Origin: Microgenomates group bacterium
GTDB lineage: Bacteria > Patescibacteriota > Microgenomatia > UBA1400 > PJMF01
DNA: 22,510 bases
Reading direction: 5' to 3'
NCBI GenBank assembly: GCA_009776965.1
Contig: WRMU01000004.1
Coordinates: 1-22,510 of the forward strand
Part shown: piece by piece, positions 5,864 to 14,314 of the stretch
Layout: each line of letters starts with the position of its first letter
Position numbering within the stretch: the stretch's first letter is position 1
Made by a program: the position numbers and the translations under genes
The notes under the pieces: model-generated
Told to the model about the DNA's origin: nothing
The model's database searches: none
The model's input: only the letters and a program-made list of their open reading frames with translations

Positions 5864-7315
5864 TTAAGAGGAAACTAACTTAATTTTTAATTCTTCCACC
5901 CATCCACTCATTTCCTCATCTCCACTAGCCAGCCTTTCATTAACCCTCTTGATGCCATGCATGGCAGTAGTATGATCCTTTGTTCCAAACCATTTACCAA
6001 TCTCCACATAAGTAAAATTGAGCTCCGTTTTCATTAGAAACATCGTAATGTGTCTGGGAACGACTATCTCCCTCATCCTCCTTTGCCCGCGCACCGCCGC
6101 CGGCTTCACCCCAAAATAGTCCGACACACACCGCAGAATATCAATCGGATTTTTCCTCATTAATAGCGCCTTATTGCCCAGCATCTCGCTCCTTAAAACA
6201 TCATTCACCAACTCCATGGTCAGCTCTTTTTTCCCCAAATTAATTGCCAGCTGCAGCTTATTGACAATCCCGATAATCTTGCGCGCATTGTCCGCTTTGG
6301 CGGCGATTAGTTGCGCTAGGTCTGTTGTCAGGCTCAGCCCCGCCTCATTGGCCTTCAATAACACAATCGCGCTGCGCAGTTCAAAGCTCGGCTGTTGAAT
6401 ATCAACTTGGAGCCCCGCCTCAAATCGCGACACCAACCTCTCCTCAAGACCATATATTTCTCGCGGGTTTTTGTCCGCCGTAATAATAATTTGACAAGAC
6501 TCCTTCATTAGGGCATTAAACGTATTAAAAAACTCCTCCTGAGTTTTGTCTTTGTTGGCAATAAATTGAATATCATCCACCAATAAGGCCTGTAAGGAGC
6601 GATATTTATTGCGCAGCGTGCTAGGCCTGTTTTCCCTAATGCTATTGACATAATCATTAGAAAAATCTTCGCTGGTGCAATATAAGACCTTATCCTCGGG
6701 ATGGTTTTTTAGAATACTGTTGCCGATGGCATTCATCAGGTGTGTTTTTCCTGCCCCTGGCACGCCATAAATAAACAAAGGATTATAGCTAATCCCTGGG
6801 TTGCTGGCCACCGCCTGTGCCGCCGCAAAGGCCAGATTATTTGTGTCCGACACCGCAAAATTAGTAAACACATAATTAGTCTGCAGTCCCGAGCTTTTGG
6901 CCCTCGCTGTCTCCTGATTCACTTGCATGGAGGCCATATTCTCCGCCGAAAAAAGCGAATCCAATACCTCTGTCTCCTTGCGCTTCTTCTTCAAGTCCGC
7001 GCTCGCCACCTGCCCCGTCTTAAACCCTAGCTCCACTTCTAGCGCCGTCAATTCCTTAATAATCCTTTTTATCTTTTCTCCCAGTAAGCTCTCAAACTTA
7101 ATTGCGTGGAAGCTCGAGGGACTCACAAAGGTTGCCACCCACACTTTCTTATTAACATTCTTCTCCAGCTTGGTTAGTTGTATCGAGGCCGTCCAAGTCT
7201 TAAAGACCATCACCGTCACCTCCTTTTTTAATCTTTTTTTCACCTCCTCCCACAAATCCTGAGCATCTATCTCCCTTTCTCCTCCCACCACTATTTTATC
7301 CTTTTCCCCTCCCAT
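5864..7315 (-). CDS. dnaA: Chromosomal replication initiator DnaA
   Basis: An AAA+ ATPase that binds DnaA boxes and opens the origin. From ATG 7315 it has 483 residues. Domain I is near 20-95 (DLWEEVKKRLKK ... FKTW). Domain III has Walker A GVPGAGKT (184-191), Walker B LLVDD (244-248), sensor 1 IITADKNP and the LVSRFEAGLQVDI segment. Domain IV (about 390-483) has VRGQRRMREIVVPRHI and the box-binding signature GTKDHTTAMHG (444-454). The frame is open up to 7369, but the first ATG there overlaps the 11-bp repeats. I chose 7315 because TATAAA lies exactly 7 nt before it, the leaderless spacing seen elsewhere. ATG 7333, with GGGAG just upstream, is the main alternative. Confidence 0.96.
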   Translation of the reverse strand: MGGEKDKIVVGGEREIDAQDLWEEVKKRLKKEVTVMVFKTWTASIQLTKLEKNVNKKVWVATFVSPSSFHAIKFESLLGEKIKRIIKELTALEVELGFKTGQVASADLKKKRKETEVLDSLFSAENMASMQVNQETARAKSSGLQTNYVFTNFAVSDTNNLAFAAAQAVASNPGISYNPLFIYGVPGAGKTHLMNAIGNSILKNHPEDKVLYCTSEDFSNDYVNSIRENRPSTLRNKYRSLQALLVDDIQFIANKDKTQEEFFNTFNALMKESCQIIITADKNPREIYGLEERLVSRFEAGLQVDIQQPSFELRSAIVLLKANEAGLSLTTDLAQLIAAKADNARKIIGIVNKLQLAINLGKKELTMELVNDVLRSEMLGNKALLMRKNPIDILRCVSDYFGVKPAAVRGQRRMREIVVPRHITMFLMKTELNFTYVEIGKWFGTKDHTTAMHGIKRVNERLASGDEEMSGWVEELKIKLVSS

Positions 7316-7322
7316 ACCCTCT

Positions 7323-7328
7323 TTTATA
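7323..7328 (-). promoter_or_regulatory. Candidate dnaA -10 box
   Basis: TATAAA on the minus strand, 7 nt before ATG 7315, predicting transcription from the start codon itself. A promoter further upstream, beyond the 11-bp repeats, is possible. Confidence 0.4.
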
Positions 7329-7360
7329 CACATACTTACTCCCATTTTACAAGAGGCGTA

Positions 7361-7393
7361 TTCCCGCATAATTCCCGCATTTTCCCCGCAACA
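7361..7393. repeat. Three 11-bp tandem repeats upstream of dnaA
   Basis: The plus strand reads TTCCCGCATAA (7361-7371), TTCCCGCATTT (7372-7382) and TCCCCGCAACA (7383-7393), consensus TTCCCGCAWWW. The 11-bp period is about one helical turn, so a protein could bind all three on one face. They lie 33-78 bp upstream of the dnaA -10 and just past the aspS end. An iteron-like or operator role is inferred from the layout only. The last copy also forms a small CCCG/CGGG hairpin (7385-7397). Confidence 0.55.
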
Positions 7394-7416
7394 CGGGTAG
7401 ATGAAGCTAAATTGCC

Positions 7417-8832
7417 CTAAACCTTTTTCCCAATTCCTATCCCCAGCTCCGCTAACTGCTCCTCGCTCGCCTCTGTTGGCGCGCTCATCACTGCTGTCCG
7501 TCCGCTTCCCGTGGTGGGAAAAGCCACCACCTCCTTAATGCTTTTTTCCTTAGCCAACACCATCATCAGTCTGTCTAGTCCCAGCGCAATCCCGCCATGA
7601 GGCGGGGTGCCTAGCTCAAAAGCGCTCAACATCTGTCCAATGCTCTCCCTTATCTCCTCATCGCTATACCCCATGATTTTATATGTGGCCGTCAGCATCT
7701 CTGGGGTATGCGCTCGCACGCTTCCTCCGCCCACTTCATAGCCATTACATACCAAGTCATACTGCGCGGTAATAATGTTCTCAATATTTTTTCCCTCCAT
7801 CAAATCCTGTTCGTATTCCTTGAGTGGCCTGCTAAAAGGATTGTGGGTAAAAGTCCAGCCGCTTTTCCCGTCCCTGATCTCTGCCGCATCTTCCTTATCC
7901 ACTCTCTTAAAAAACGGAAAGTTCACCACCCAAGCGAAGGCCAATATTCCTTCTTCCTTTTCTTTTTCGCTTCGCAGATCAAACCTGTCCGCCCCATACT
8001 TTTTCATCGCTTCTTGATAGGCAATTACCGGAAACTGCTCCTTCTGCAATTTCCCGCCTACTTTCTTTATCGCCCCCTTCACCACTTCTTCCACCACCTC
8101 CATCACCTCCTCTGGTTTCTCCACATAACTCATCTCTAAGTCCACTTGTGTCAGCTCCAGCAGCCTGTCCGCCCTCAAGTCTTCATCACGAAAACATCTG
8201 GCAATCTGGAAATATCTCTCCATTCCCGCCGCCATCAACAACTGCTTATACTGCTGCGGGCTCTGCGGCAGAGCATAAAACTTACCCTTAGCCAGCCTAC
8301 TAGGCACCAAAAAGTCCCTCGCCCCCTCCATCGTCGCCTGACTCAATATCGGCGTCTCAATCTCCATAAACCCTCTCTCATACAGCTCCTCGCGCACCGC
8401 CCGCACAAACTCGCTGCGCGCTCGCAGGTTCTTCGCCATCCTTTTCCGGCGCAGATCCAAATAGCGATATTTTAATCTCGTTTCCTCTCCGATCTCATAG
8501 CCTTCCGTATCCAAGCTCATCGGCAGCTCCGCCGCCTTGCTTAAAACCTCATATTCCTTCACCTCAACCTCCACTCCTCCGGTCTCAATCTCCTTATTCA
8601 CCATTTTTTCTGGCCGCGCCTTAACTTCTCCCACAATTTTCACCACCGACTCCGTTGTCACCTCTCCCATCATCTTATACCCCACACATTGCACTATTCC
8701 TTCCCTGTCCCGCAGGTCAATAAAAGTAATTTTCCCGTGGTCGCGCTTCGTCTCCACAAACCCTGCCAGAATCACTGTCTCGCCAACCTTTTCCTCCAAG
8801 TTCTTTTTGGTGATGAGCGTTCTGTTTTGCAT
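7417..8832 (-). CDS. aspS: Aspartyl-tRNA synthetase lacking the bacterial GAD domain
   Basis: Class II synthetase that charges tRNA-Asp (possibly also tRNA-Asn). An N-terminal OB-fold anticodon domain (about 18-95) is followed by the catalytic core: QSPQQYKQ (190-197), motif 2 FRDEDLRADR (214-223) and motif 3 GGIALGLDR (413-421). Residues run YGADRFDLR (279-287) straight into ILAFAWVVNFPFF (296-308); bacterial AspRS normally has a GAD insertion of over 100 residues there. Total length is 471 against about 590. RQPEF after motif 2 is replaced by RLLEL. The frame is open to 8883, but ATG 8832 starts right at the OB-fold and has TATAAT 7 nt upstream, so I place the start there. Confidence 0.93.
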   Translation of the reverse strand: MQNRTLITKKNLEEKVGETVILAGFVETKRDHGKITFIDLRDREGIVQCVGYKMMGEVTTESVVKIVGEVKARPEKMVNKEIETGGVEVEVKEYEVLSKAAELPMSLDTEGYEIGEETRLKYRYLDLRRKRMAKNLRARSEFVRAVREELYERGFMEIETPILSQATMEGARDFLVPSRLAKGKFYALPQSPQQYKQLLMAAGMERYFQIARCFRDEDLRADRLLELTQVDLEMSYVEKPEEVMEVVEEVVKGAIKKVGGKLQKEQFPVIAYQEAMKKYGADRFDLRSEKEKEEGILAFAWVVNFPFFKRVDKEDAAEIRDGKSGWTFTHNPFSRPLKEYEQDLMEGKNIENIITAQYDLVCNGYEVGGGSVRAHTPEMLTATYKIMGYSDEEIRESIGQMLSAFELGTPPHGGIALGLDRLMMVLAKEKSIKEVVAFPTTGSGRTAVMSAPTEASEEQLAELGIGIGKKV

Positions 8833-8839
8833 AAGGAGT

Positions 8840-8845
8840 ATTATA
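8840..8845 (-). promoter_or_regulatory. aspS -10 box, extended type, leaderless
   Basis: TGA-TATAAT on the minus strand followed by 7 nt and the ATG at 8832. The TAA stop of the upstream glycosyltransferase gene lies inside this hexamer. Confidence 0.6.
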
Positions 8846-10700
8846 TCACCACCGCCACATATGCCGCTCTCTGCTGTGGCCATTTATATATCACTCCCGC
8901 CTCCGTCCCCACTTTCGTCCACTCCGGATAAAACACCGCCCATTTTTGTTCAATATTATCTGGTTTTCTATCTGGTCGCGTAATCACTAATTTCTTGCCG
9001 CTAATTTCCACCACTTCATTAAAATTAACTTTCGCAAAAGCAATCTTGCCCACACTACTCAACTTGCTAAAGCCTTCCTCATCGCTCTCTCGATAAACTG
9101 CCTTTTCCTGCCATTCCTCTGGCTCGATGGGCAAATTATAAGCCAAAGAAACATACAAAAAGTTACTCAAAGCATTTTCATCAATAATAATCTCCTCATA
9201 TTCTTCATAATTCTTTTTTATGAACTCTGCCAAGTTTTTATCTTGGTCATGCCAGCTCTCCGCATAAAAAACCGGAAACCGCCAATAATAATCTGCCAGA
9301 TAATATCCTATACTATAAATCCCTATTCCTACCCCCCCCACCACTGCTGCTACCAGAGGACACCACCTCCTCAAAACACTCTCATTTTTCATCTTCGCCT
9401 TTCTCCTCTCTTTTAACCACCTCCATATTGTCTGCAATCCATAAGCGCTCAACATTGCTAAGGGAAAAATCAAGAAAAATCCCCTTGTGCCATGCGGCGC
9501 TTCTCTGGTATAGGCCGCAATCACGATGTTTAATACTATCCATCCCCCAATCGCCCTCATCCAACTCGGCATTCTCCTCACCGCCACTGCCAGTCCCACC
9601 CCGATACTCAATAATTCCCATAAATAAAACATCCCCATCTCGCCCGTACCATGATTGCCGTGATCTGAGCCATTTGCAAACCAGAAACTACCTGAAAAAT
9701 AATCCGCGATATGTTGCCCCCAGATATAAATTATCCTTACCCTGTCATTAAATAATACCTTGCTCCAAAACACACTCTTTTCAACTATCACCATTCTAGT
9801 CTCCAACATTTGTGCCTGCACTACCGGACTAGAACTGAGCAGTGTTCCTGTTGTTGAACTATATCCACTTCCCCAAAAAATATCTATCAAAAAAGGAACT
9901 AGTAGTAATATCGCCGGCAACCCCGCTAGATATAAATTAGTTTTTTTCCACTCAATGTTTTTTCTCCCCAGCCACATCAGCCATAAAAAGAGTAGGGGAG
10001 AGAGTAGTTTGCAGATATTGTAGGTGTAAATCGACAAAACAAAAAACACCGCTCCCAGCGCTAACCAAATAGATTTTTCCCCATTCTTTTCCTTTTTCTC
10101 AGCATTTTTCCACTTCGCCCAGCCCCATACTCCCAACATCATAAACAGCAGGGCCGGTACCACCTCAAACGCCGCCCGCGAAAAGTTCACATGCCAAGGG
10201 TTGATGGCTATTAGCAGTGCCGTTAAGAGGCCTAGGGTTGTTGCTGTTTTGGTTGGTGAGGAAATTGTTGGACTATTCTTATCGAGGGTGCTGTCGCGCA
10301 CCGCGCGAGCCGAACGCTTTTGCGAAGCAAAAAAAGTGTCCCCGAGATAAGACATAGTCCCAATTTCCTTAACCAACAAATACCCCACCAACACCGTCAA
10401 CACCCCACAAGCAGCACTCGGCAACCGCACTCCAATTGGCGTTGGCCCAAACACCGCAATACTCGGCACGCTTAAATAAATATACCCCGCCAGCTTATAT
10501 TCCCCAAACGCTTGAAAACTAATCGGGTAGGGGACACCTCGCTCGTCTTTGCCCGTTTTCAAAATGCTATAAGCATTGTATCCCAGCGAAGTCTCGTCTT
10601 GAGATAATCCCGTCGGCACTTCGCCAAGTCTGTAAAATCGCAAAAAAATTGCTAAAAATAAAATCGCCGCCAGCCAAATTAGATGCCTATGTTTGTTCAC
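8841..10700 (-). CDS. GT39/PMT-type membrane glycosyltransferase with an in-frame palindrome insertion
   Basis: A 619-residue multi-pass protein of the ArnT/PMT (GT-C) superfamily, which moves sugars from polyprenyl-phosphate carriers on the outer membrane face. The first helix ends in LRFYRLGEVPTGLSQDE, where D35-E36 is the expected catalytic acidic pair; SRAAFE marks a later loop. The next two genes share the motif RF(W/Y)R(I/L)xxxPxGL(S/T)xDE. Residues about 115-155 (from TMSYLGDTFFASQKRSAR) have no counterpart in those paralogues and are encoded by a long palindrome at 10249-10376. The frame stays open. They sit in a loop between two helices, so the protein may still work. The start is GTG, overlapping the upstream TGA by 4 nt. 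Acceptor and sugar are unknown. Confidence 0.85.
   Translation of the reverse strand: MNKHRHLIWLAAILFLAIFLRFYRLGEVPTGLSQDETSLGYNAYSILKTGKDERGVPYPISFQAFGEYKLAGYIYLSVPSIAVFGPTPIGVRLPSAACGVLTVLVGYLLVKEIGTMSYLGDTFFASQKRSARAVRDSTLDKNSPTISSPTKTATTLGLLTALLIAINPWHVNFSRAAFEVVPALLFMMLGVWGWAKWKNAEKKEKNGEKSIWLALGAVFFVLSIYTYNICKLLSPLLFLWLMWLGRKNIEWKKTNLYLAGLPAILLLVPFLIDIFWGSGYSSTTGTLLSSSPVVQAQMLETRMVIVEKSVFWSKVLFNDRVRIIYIWGQHIADYFSGSFWFANGSDHGNHGTGEMGMFYLWELLSIGVGLAVAVRRMPSWMRAIGGWIVLNIVIAAYTREAPHGTRGFFLIFPLAMLSAYGLQTIWRWLKERRKAKMKNESVLRRWCPLVAAVVGGVGIGIYSIGYYLADYYWRFPVFYAESWHDQDKNLAEFIKKNYEEYEEIIIDENALSNFLYVSLAYNLPIEPEEWQEKAVYRESDEEGFSKLSSVGKIAFAKVNFNEVVEISGKKLVITRPDRKPDNIEQKWAVFYPEWTKVGTEAGVIYKWPQQRAAYVAVVI
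10249..10376. repeat. In-gene palindromic element, three-way-junction fold (copy B)
   Basis: Outer arms pair TTGGTT (10249-10254) with AACCAA (10371-10376), AGGAAATT (10259-10266) with AATTTCCT (10362-10369), and GGACTAT (10270-10276) with ATAGTCC (10354-10360). TCTTATCGAGGG pairs imperfectly with CCCCGAGATAAGA. Inside, on the minus strand, are an AT hairpin (CTTTTTTTGC, CTTCGC loop region, GCAAAAG) and a GC hairpin CTCGCGC-GGT-GCGCG. Copy A at 1-92 on the plus strand has the same order: AT hairpin, then CTCGCGC with an 8-nt loop and GCGCG. Core sizes are alike (91 and 92 nt). The arms outside the core run into native codons of the host gene. Confidence 0.65.
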
Positions 10701-12520
10701 TCCCTAATTTCTAAGTGTGCTTGCAATAGCCACTCACTGCAAAATCTCTCCACCCCCAACTCCTCAATCCTAAAGTCTTTCATCTCTTTCTTTTTCATTA
10801 TATTGCTCATATCCCCTCTCCCACATACGCTGTCATTAAAAATATAATAAATCGCTCCGCTATCTCTCATGTCGGCAATTGCAATGGGATTTTTTAACCT
10901 CTCTCCATGCTCCTCCATCTGTTTTCCGCAGGCATCAGCTATCTGTGCTGTCATAATAATCACCGTATCCGATCTAATTTCGTCAAACAAACTACAGTCA
11001 TCACTAAATGTAAGATTTTCCCACCGCCTTGTCTGGTAGTGTTGCCCATCATAATATCTAAGCGGTGTGGCCAGCTCTTTCGCTGTTTTCCGATTGTAAA
11101 TGTCATTATAAAACAAAAAGAACCGATAATTTTGGTATGGTCTTGTCCCATCTCGACTAAAAATCAACACTGGTCGTTTTTCCTCTAACGCCAAATATTT
11201 TGCTAATAATCGACTACTCAAAAAATAATACTCGCTTTCATCCACCATCGACCGCGTGAAATAATTGTTCGCAAAAAGAATCATTCCTCCCACATAAAAA
11301 AGACCAATTACCGCGCCAACCACTATCTTTAGCCACTTTTTCTTTATCCAGCTCATTAAACCCACCATTCCTCCCGCTATCAACCCCGCCCCAATTACTA
11401 TTAAAAACGGCATCTGTAGTGACACATTACTCGCTTCGGTTTTAATAATATACCCAGTTGTTGCTGCCAAAATCGCTCCAGTTATAAATATGCCGTGCTG
11501 TTTATTCTTCAATCCCCAAACCGCGCCTAGTCCCATGAATACTAGCACCACTTCAAATACATAAAATTGTCCAAAGTCACGTAGTATTACTCCACTATCA
11601 TATCCGGTCAAAAATAAACTTTTTAGGTTTAATGCCTGAAAAAAATTAACCAGCAATCTATAGCCATAAACGGTCGGCATATTTATGGCGGCTTTTGTCA
11701 GCCATTTGCTCTGTATCAGGCTATTTTCTCTCATCTCTTGTGCCTGTTCTCGATATACTCCTAGGTTTAGTAGAGAAATCTCACTCGTGCGTGTTCCCGA
11801 TAGGCTCAAGGCCAAAACATTTGTGATAAAAATAATTATCACCGCCACCATCCCAATACCGGCCCCAACATTTCTCTTTTTAGTTTTTTCCTGCAAAAGC
11901 AGATAAATAAAAAATAAAATTGTCAGTGCTACTAGAGGTATTTTTAACCCATGATAAGTAAAAAATCCTAGGCTGAAAAACACTAATTGTCCTAAAAGGT
12001 AATACCACTTGCCCTTTCTTATCAGTAAAATCATAAAAATGAAAGAAATAATCGAGAAAAGCAATGCTGGCGGCGCGTCAAATCCGCTCCGGTAGATACT
12101 AATCGCCCAAGGATTAACCGCCACCACTCCAGCGCTCAACAGAGCTATTGCTTCACTTTGTTTTGCCTTAATCGTTAATAGCCTTACTAAAAAATATGTT
12201 GCTCCAACTAATAAAACCCCATACATTGCCGGCATGATTTTGCTGTTTAGTAATGAGCTACCTAAAAAAGCTGTCGGTACTTGATATAGTGGCGCCCACT
12301 CCGCCATTGGCGTTGCCACTGTAAAAGGCTTAATTCTCCAAATACTCTGTTCCAGCGCCAAGTCTTTTCCTTCGTAAAACACTGATTTTGCGCTCATCAC
12401 ATAATCAATCTCATCTGGAGAAAGTCCTGCCGGACTAATATCTATCCGCCAAAATCGCCAAAACATTGCTAGGACCAAAATCAACCCCAGCAGAGCCCAC
12501 TTCACCCATTTTTGTTTCAT
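10697..12520 (-). CDS. GT39/PMT-type membrane glycosyltransferase
   Basis: A 607-residue multi-pass protein. The N-terminal helix ends FWRFWRIDISPAGLSPDE, with D36-E37 as the likely catalytic pair, followed by about ten hydrophobic segments and a soluble C-terminal domain (about 440-607), as in PMT/ArnT-like enzymes. VNPWAISIYRSGFDAPPALLF matches INPWHVNFSRAAFE of the next gene, which it overlaps by 4 nt (GTGA), so the pair is co-transcribed. The frame opens at ATG 12529, but that ATG overlaps the -10 box (12528-12533). ATG 12520, exactly 7 nt after TATAAT, is the better start. Donor is presumably polyprenyl-phosphate sugar; the acceptor is unknown. Confidence 0.85.
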   Translation of the reverse strand: MKQKWVKWALLGLILVLAMFWRFWRIDISPAGLSPDEIDYVMSAKSVFYEGKDLALEQSIWRIKPFTVATPMAEWAPLYQVPTAFLGSSLLNSKIMPAMYGVLLVGATYFLVRLLTIKAKQSEAIALLSAGVVAVNPWAISIYRSGFDAPPALLFSIISFIFMILLIRKGKWYYLLGQLVFFSLGFFTYHGLKIPLVALTILFFIYLLLQEKTKKRNVGAGIGMVAVIIIFITNVLALSLSGTRTSEISLLNLGVYREQAQEMRENSLIQSKWLTKAAINMPTVYGYRLLVNFFQALNLKSLFLTGYDSGVILRDFGQFYVFEVVLVFMGLGAVWGLKNKQHGIFITGAILAATTGYIIKTEASNVSLQMPFLIVIGAGLIAGGMVGLMSWIKKKWLKIVVGAVIGLFYVGGMILFANNYFTRSMVDESEYYFLSSRLLAKYLALEEKRPVLIFSRDGTRPYQNYRFFLFYNDIYNRKTAKELATPLRYYDGQHYQTRRWENLTFSDDCSLFDEIRSDTVIIMTAQIADACGKQMEEHGERLKNPIAIADMRDSGAIYYIFNDSVCGRGDMSNIMKKKEMKDFRIEELGVERFCSEWLLQAHLEIRE

Positions 12521-12527
12521 GCTCTGC

Positions 12528-12542
12528 ATTATACAGTATAAT
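12528..12542. promoter_or_regulatory. Palindromic bidirectional promoter with back-to-back -10 boxes
   Basis: ATTATACAGTATAAT is palindromic around one central base. Its right half is TATAAT for the plus-strand gene (ATG at 12551, 8 nt on); its left half is TATAAT for the minus-strand gene (ATG at 12520, 7 nt on). Only 3 bp separate the hexamers and 30 bp separate the start codons, so two polymerases cannot occupy both at once. Confidence 0.6.
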
Positions 12543-12550
12543 ATGTTGGT

Positions 12551-14314
12551 ATGATGAAGACTCTTGCGCGCCTTAGATTTTTATTTCTCGCCCTATTGTT
12601 AATTGTTTCTTTTGCCTTGCGTTTCTGGCGAATATCGTCAGTGCCCTTAGGGTTGACCGTCGATGAGGCTAATTTCGGCTACATTGCCCATTCACTTGCC
12701 CAGACCGGCAAAGACGAACACGGTTTTTCCTACCCAATTTTATTCCAAGCTTTTGGTGAGGGCAAACTTCCCGCGCTCGCTTACATTCTCTTTCCTCTGG
12801 CCAGATTTACTGGCACCATGAACTCTTTTCTTCTTCGCTCTCCTTCTGCCCTTTTTGGCACCATCAGTATTGGCTTGTTTTATTGGTTGTGTCGCCGCTT
12901 TAATCTTCGCGTCAAGACTTCTCTCATCATGACCGCTCTTTTTTCCTTCTCTCCGGCACCGTTCTATCTTAGTCGCATTGCCTTCGAGAGCAATATTGCC
13001 CTCACTGGTTTTCTCCTTGGCTTGGTTGGCATTGCTGGCTTTTTAACTCCTTCCACTAAGCCTAAGATCCTTCTGCGTGACAGTCTTTTTCTCGCTCTTG
13101 GCTGGTCTTTGAGTTGGTATAGTTATATCGCTTATCGCCCTGTCATGATTTGTCTGCTATTAGGTTTGGTTTTTTATCTATTCATTTCTAAAAAACTTTT
13201 TTCTTCCGTCCATAAAAAATACTCACTACTTGCCTCCGGACTAATGTTTCTCTTAATTCTCCCTAGTCTCATTTTTGTCCCTCTCTCCAGCAATGGCGAT
13301 CGCTTCCGTCAGACATCTTTCTTTTATGAGGAAGGCATTGCCCTCCAAGTTGTTGAAAAACGCGACTATTGTATCCGCGCCGGCCTCCCTTCTTCGTATT
13401 GTTATCTTTCTTATAACAAAGCCGTTTCTTCTATCGCAATTTTGCGCGAGCGCTTCCTCACCACTTTCGGTCTTAATTACCAAGTACTCGAGGGAGAAAG
13501 AACTCCTTTTATCCATGTCATGGGTTTTGGTCAGACTTATCTGGTAGTTTATCTATTGTTAATCCCAGGAATTATTGTTCTCTATCGTCGCTTGTTTAAT
13601 CCTCAGCAAGCCGACCCTTCCTATCTCATCATCTTTGGGATTTTATTGATGGTGCTTCCGGCAATTTCCTCTGGCGACCCCCAAAAAGTGCGCCTCAGCG
13701 GACTCCTCCCCTTCATTTTCCTTCTCTCTGCCCTCGGACTACAACTCCTTCTCGAGCATCGCTCCCGCGCCAAAATGATTGCCATTAGAATTGTTCTCGC
13801 CCTACTTTTCTTCGAGGCTCTCTATATTTCTTGGCAACACTACACCGACTTTTTTGCCTATGACACCACCTTCCACGACCACGCCCACCTCTCTTTTCTG
13901 CCCAAACTCAACCATCGTCTCGCCGAGTTAGATGCCGATCATATTATCTTTAAGGTTAGTTATCCCGATCCTATTATGTTCTATGCCTACTACAACCTTC
14001 TCGACCCTGTTATCTTCCAACAACAAGAAGTTTTAGGCGAAAAGGAGCCAAGCGGATTCCAACACACCGTCGCTCTTGGCGATTATCTTCAAATCGTTGA
14101 CCACAAACTCACTCTCTTCGATTTGGCTTGCGATTCTGACCTCCCAGCAGACAAAAGCATTTATGCCGTCATCGGTGATGGCGACGACCTAAAAGATTTG
14201 AGAGTCATGCTTGAACTCGAGGGAGTTGAGTTTATCAGATCGTATAATGGCACCCATATCTATCTCGCCATTGTTGATCTTCATCAATACGCAGCGCAAA
14301 TATGCCAAAACTAA
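12551..14314 (+). CDS. GT39/PMT-type membrane glycosyltransferase
   Basis: A 587-residue multi-pass protein. The first helix ends LRFWRISSVPLGLTVDEANF with the D38-E39 pair. GKDEHGFSYPILFQAFGEGK (about 53-72) closely matches GKDERGVPYPISFQAFGEYK of the 8841-10700 gene, so these two are the closest relatives here. RIAFESNIAL corresponds to SRAAFE of that gene; no insertion lies between those helices. A soluble C-terminal domain follows at about 430-587. The start is ATGATG at 12551, 8 nt after TATAAT, so the mRNA is predicted leaderless. It overlaps the next gene by 13 nt and heads the plus-strand set. Coding strand is C/T-rich, unlike the G/A-rich minus-strand genes. Confidence 0.85.
   Translation: MMKTLARLRFLFLALLLIVSFALRFWRISSVPLGLTVDEANFGYIAHSLAQTGKDEHGFSYPILFQAFGEGKLPALAYILFPLARFTGTMNSFLLRSPSALFGTISIGLFYWLCRRFNLRVKTSLIMTALFSFSPAPFYLSRIAFESNIALTGFLLGLVGIAGFLTPSTKPKILLRDSLFLALGWSLSWYSYIAYRPVMICLLLGLVFYLFISKKLFSSVHKKYSLLASGLMFLLILPSLIFVPLSSNGDRFRQTSFFYEEGIALQVVEKRDYCIRAGLPSSYCYLSYNKAVSSIAILRERFLTTFGLNYQVLEGERTPFIHVMGFGQTYLVVYLLLIPGIIVLYRRLFNPQQADPSYLIIFGILLMVLPAISSGDPQKVRLSGLLPFIFLLSALGLQLLLEHRSRAKMIAIRIVLALLFFEALYISWQHYTDFFAYDTTFHDHAHLSFLPKLNHRLAELDADHIIFKVSYPDPIMFYAYYNLLDPVIFQQQEVLGEKEPSGFQHTVALGDYLQIVDHKLTLFDLACDSDLPADKSIYAVIGDGDDLKDLRVMLELEGVEFIRSYNGTHIYLAIVDLHQYAAQICQN

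Noticed and set aside
7385..7397. CCCG-CAACA-CGGG hairpin as an aspS terminator
   Set aside because: Only 4 bp of stem and no T-tract follow on the minus strand; it is better explained as part of the 11-bp repeat array.
13253..13516. Minus-strand frame inside the GT39 gene at 12551-14314
   Set aside because: It lies wholly within a confident gene, has no family features and is expected by chance.
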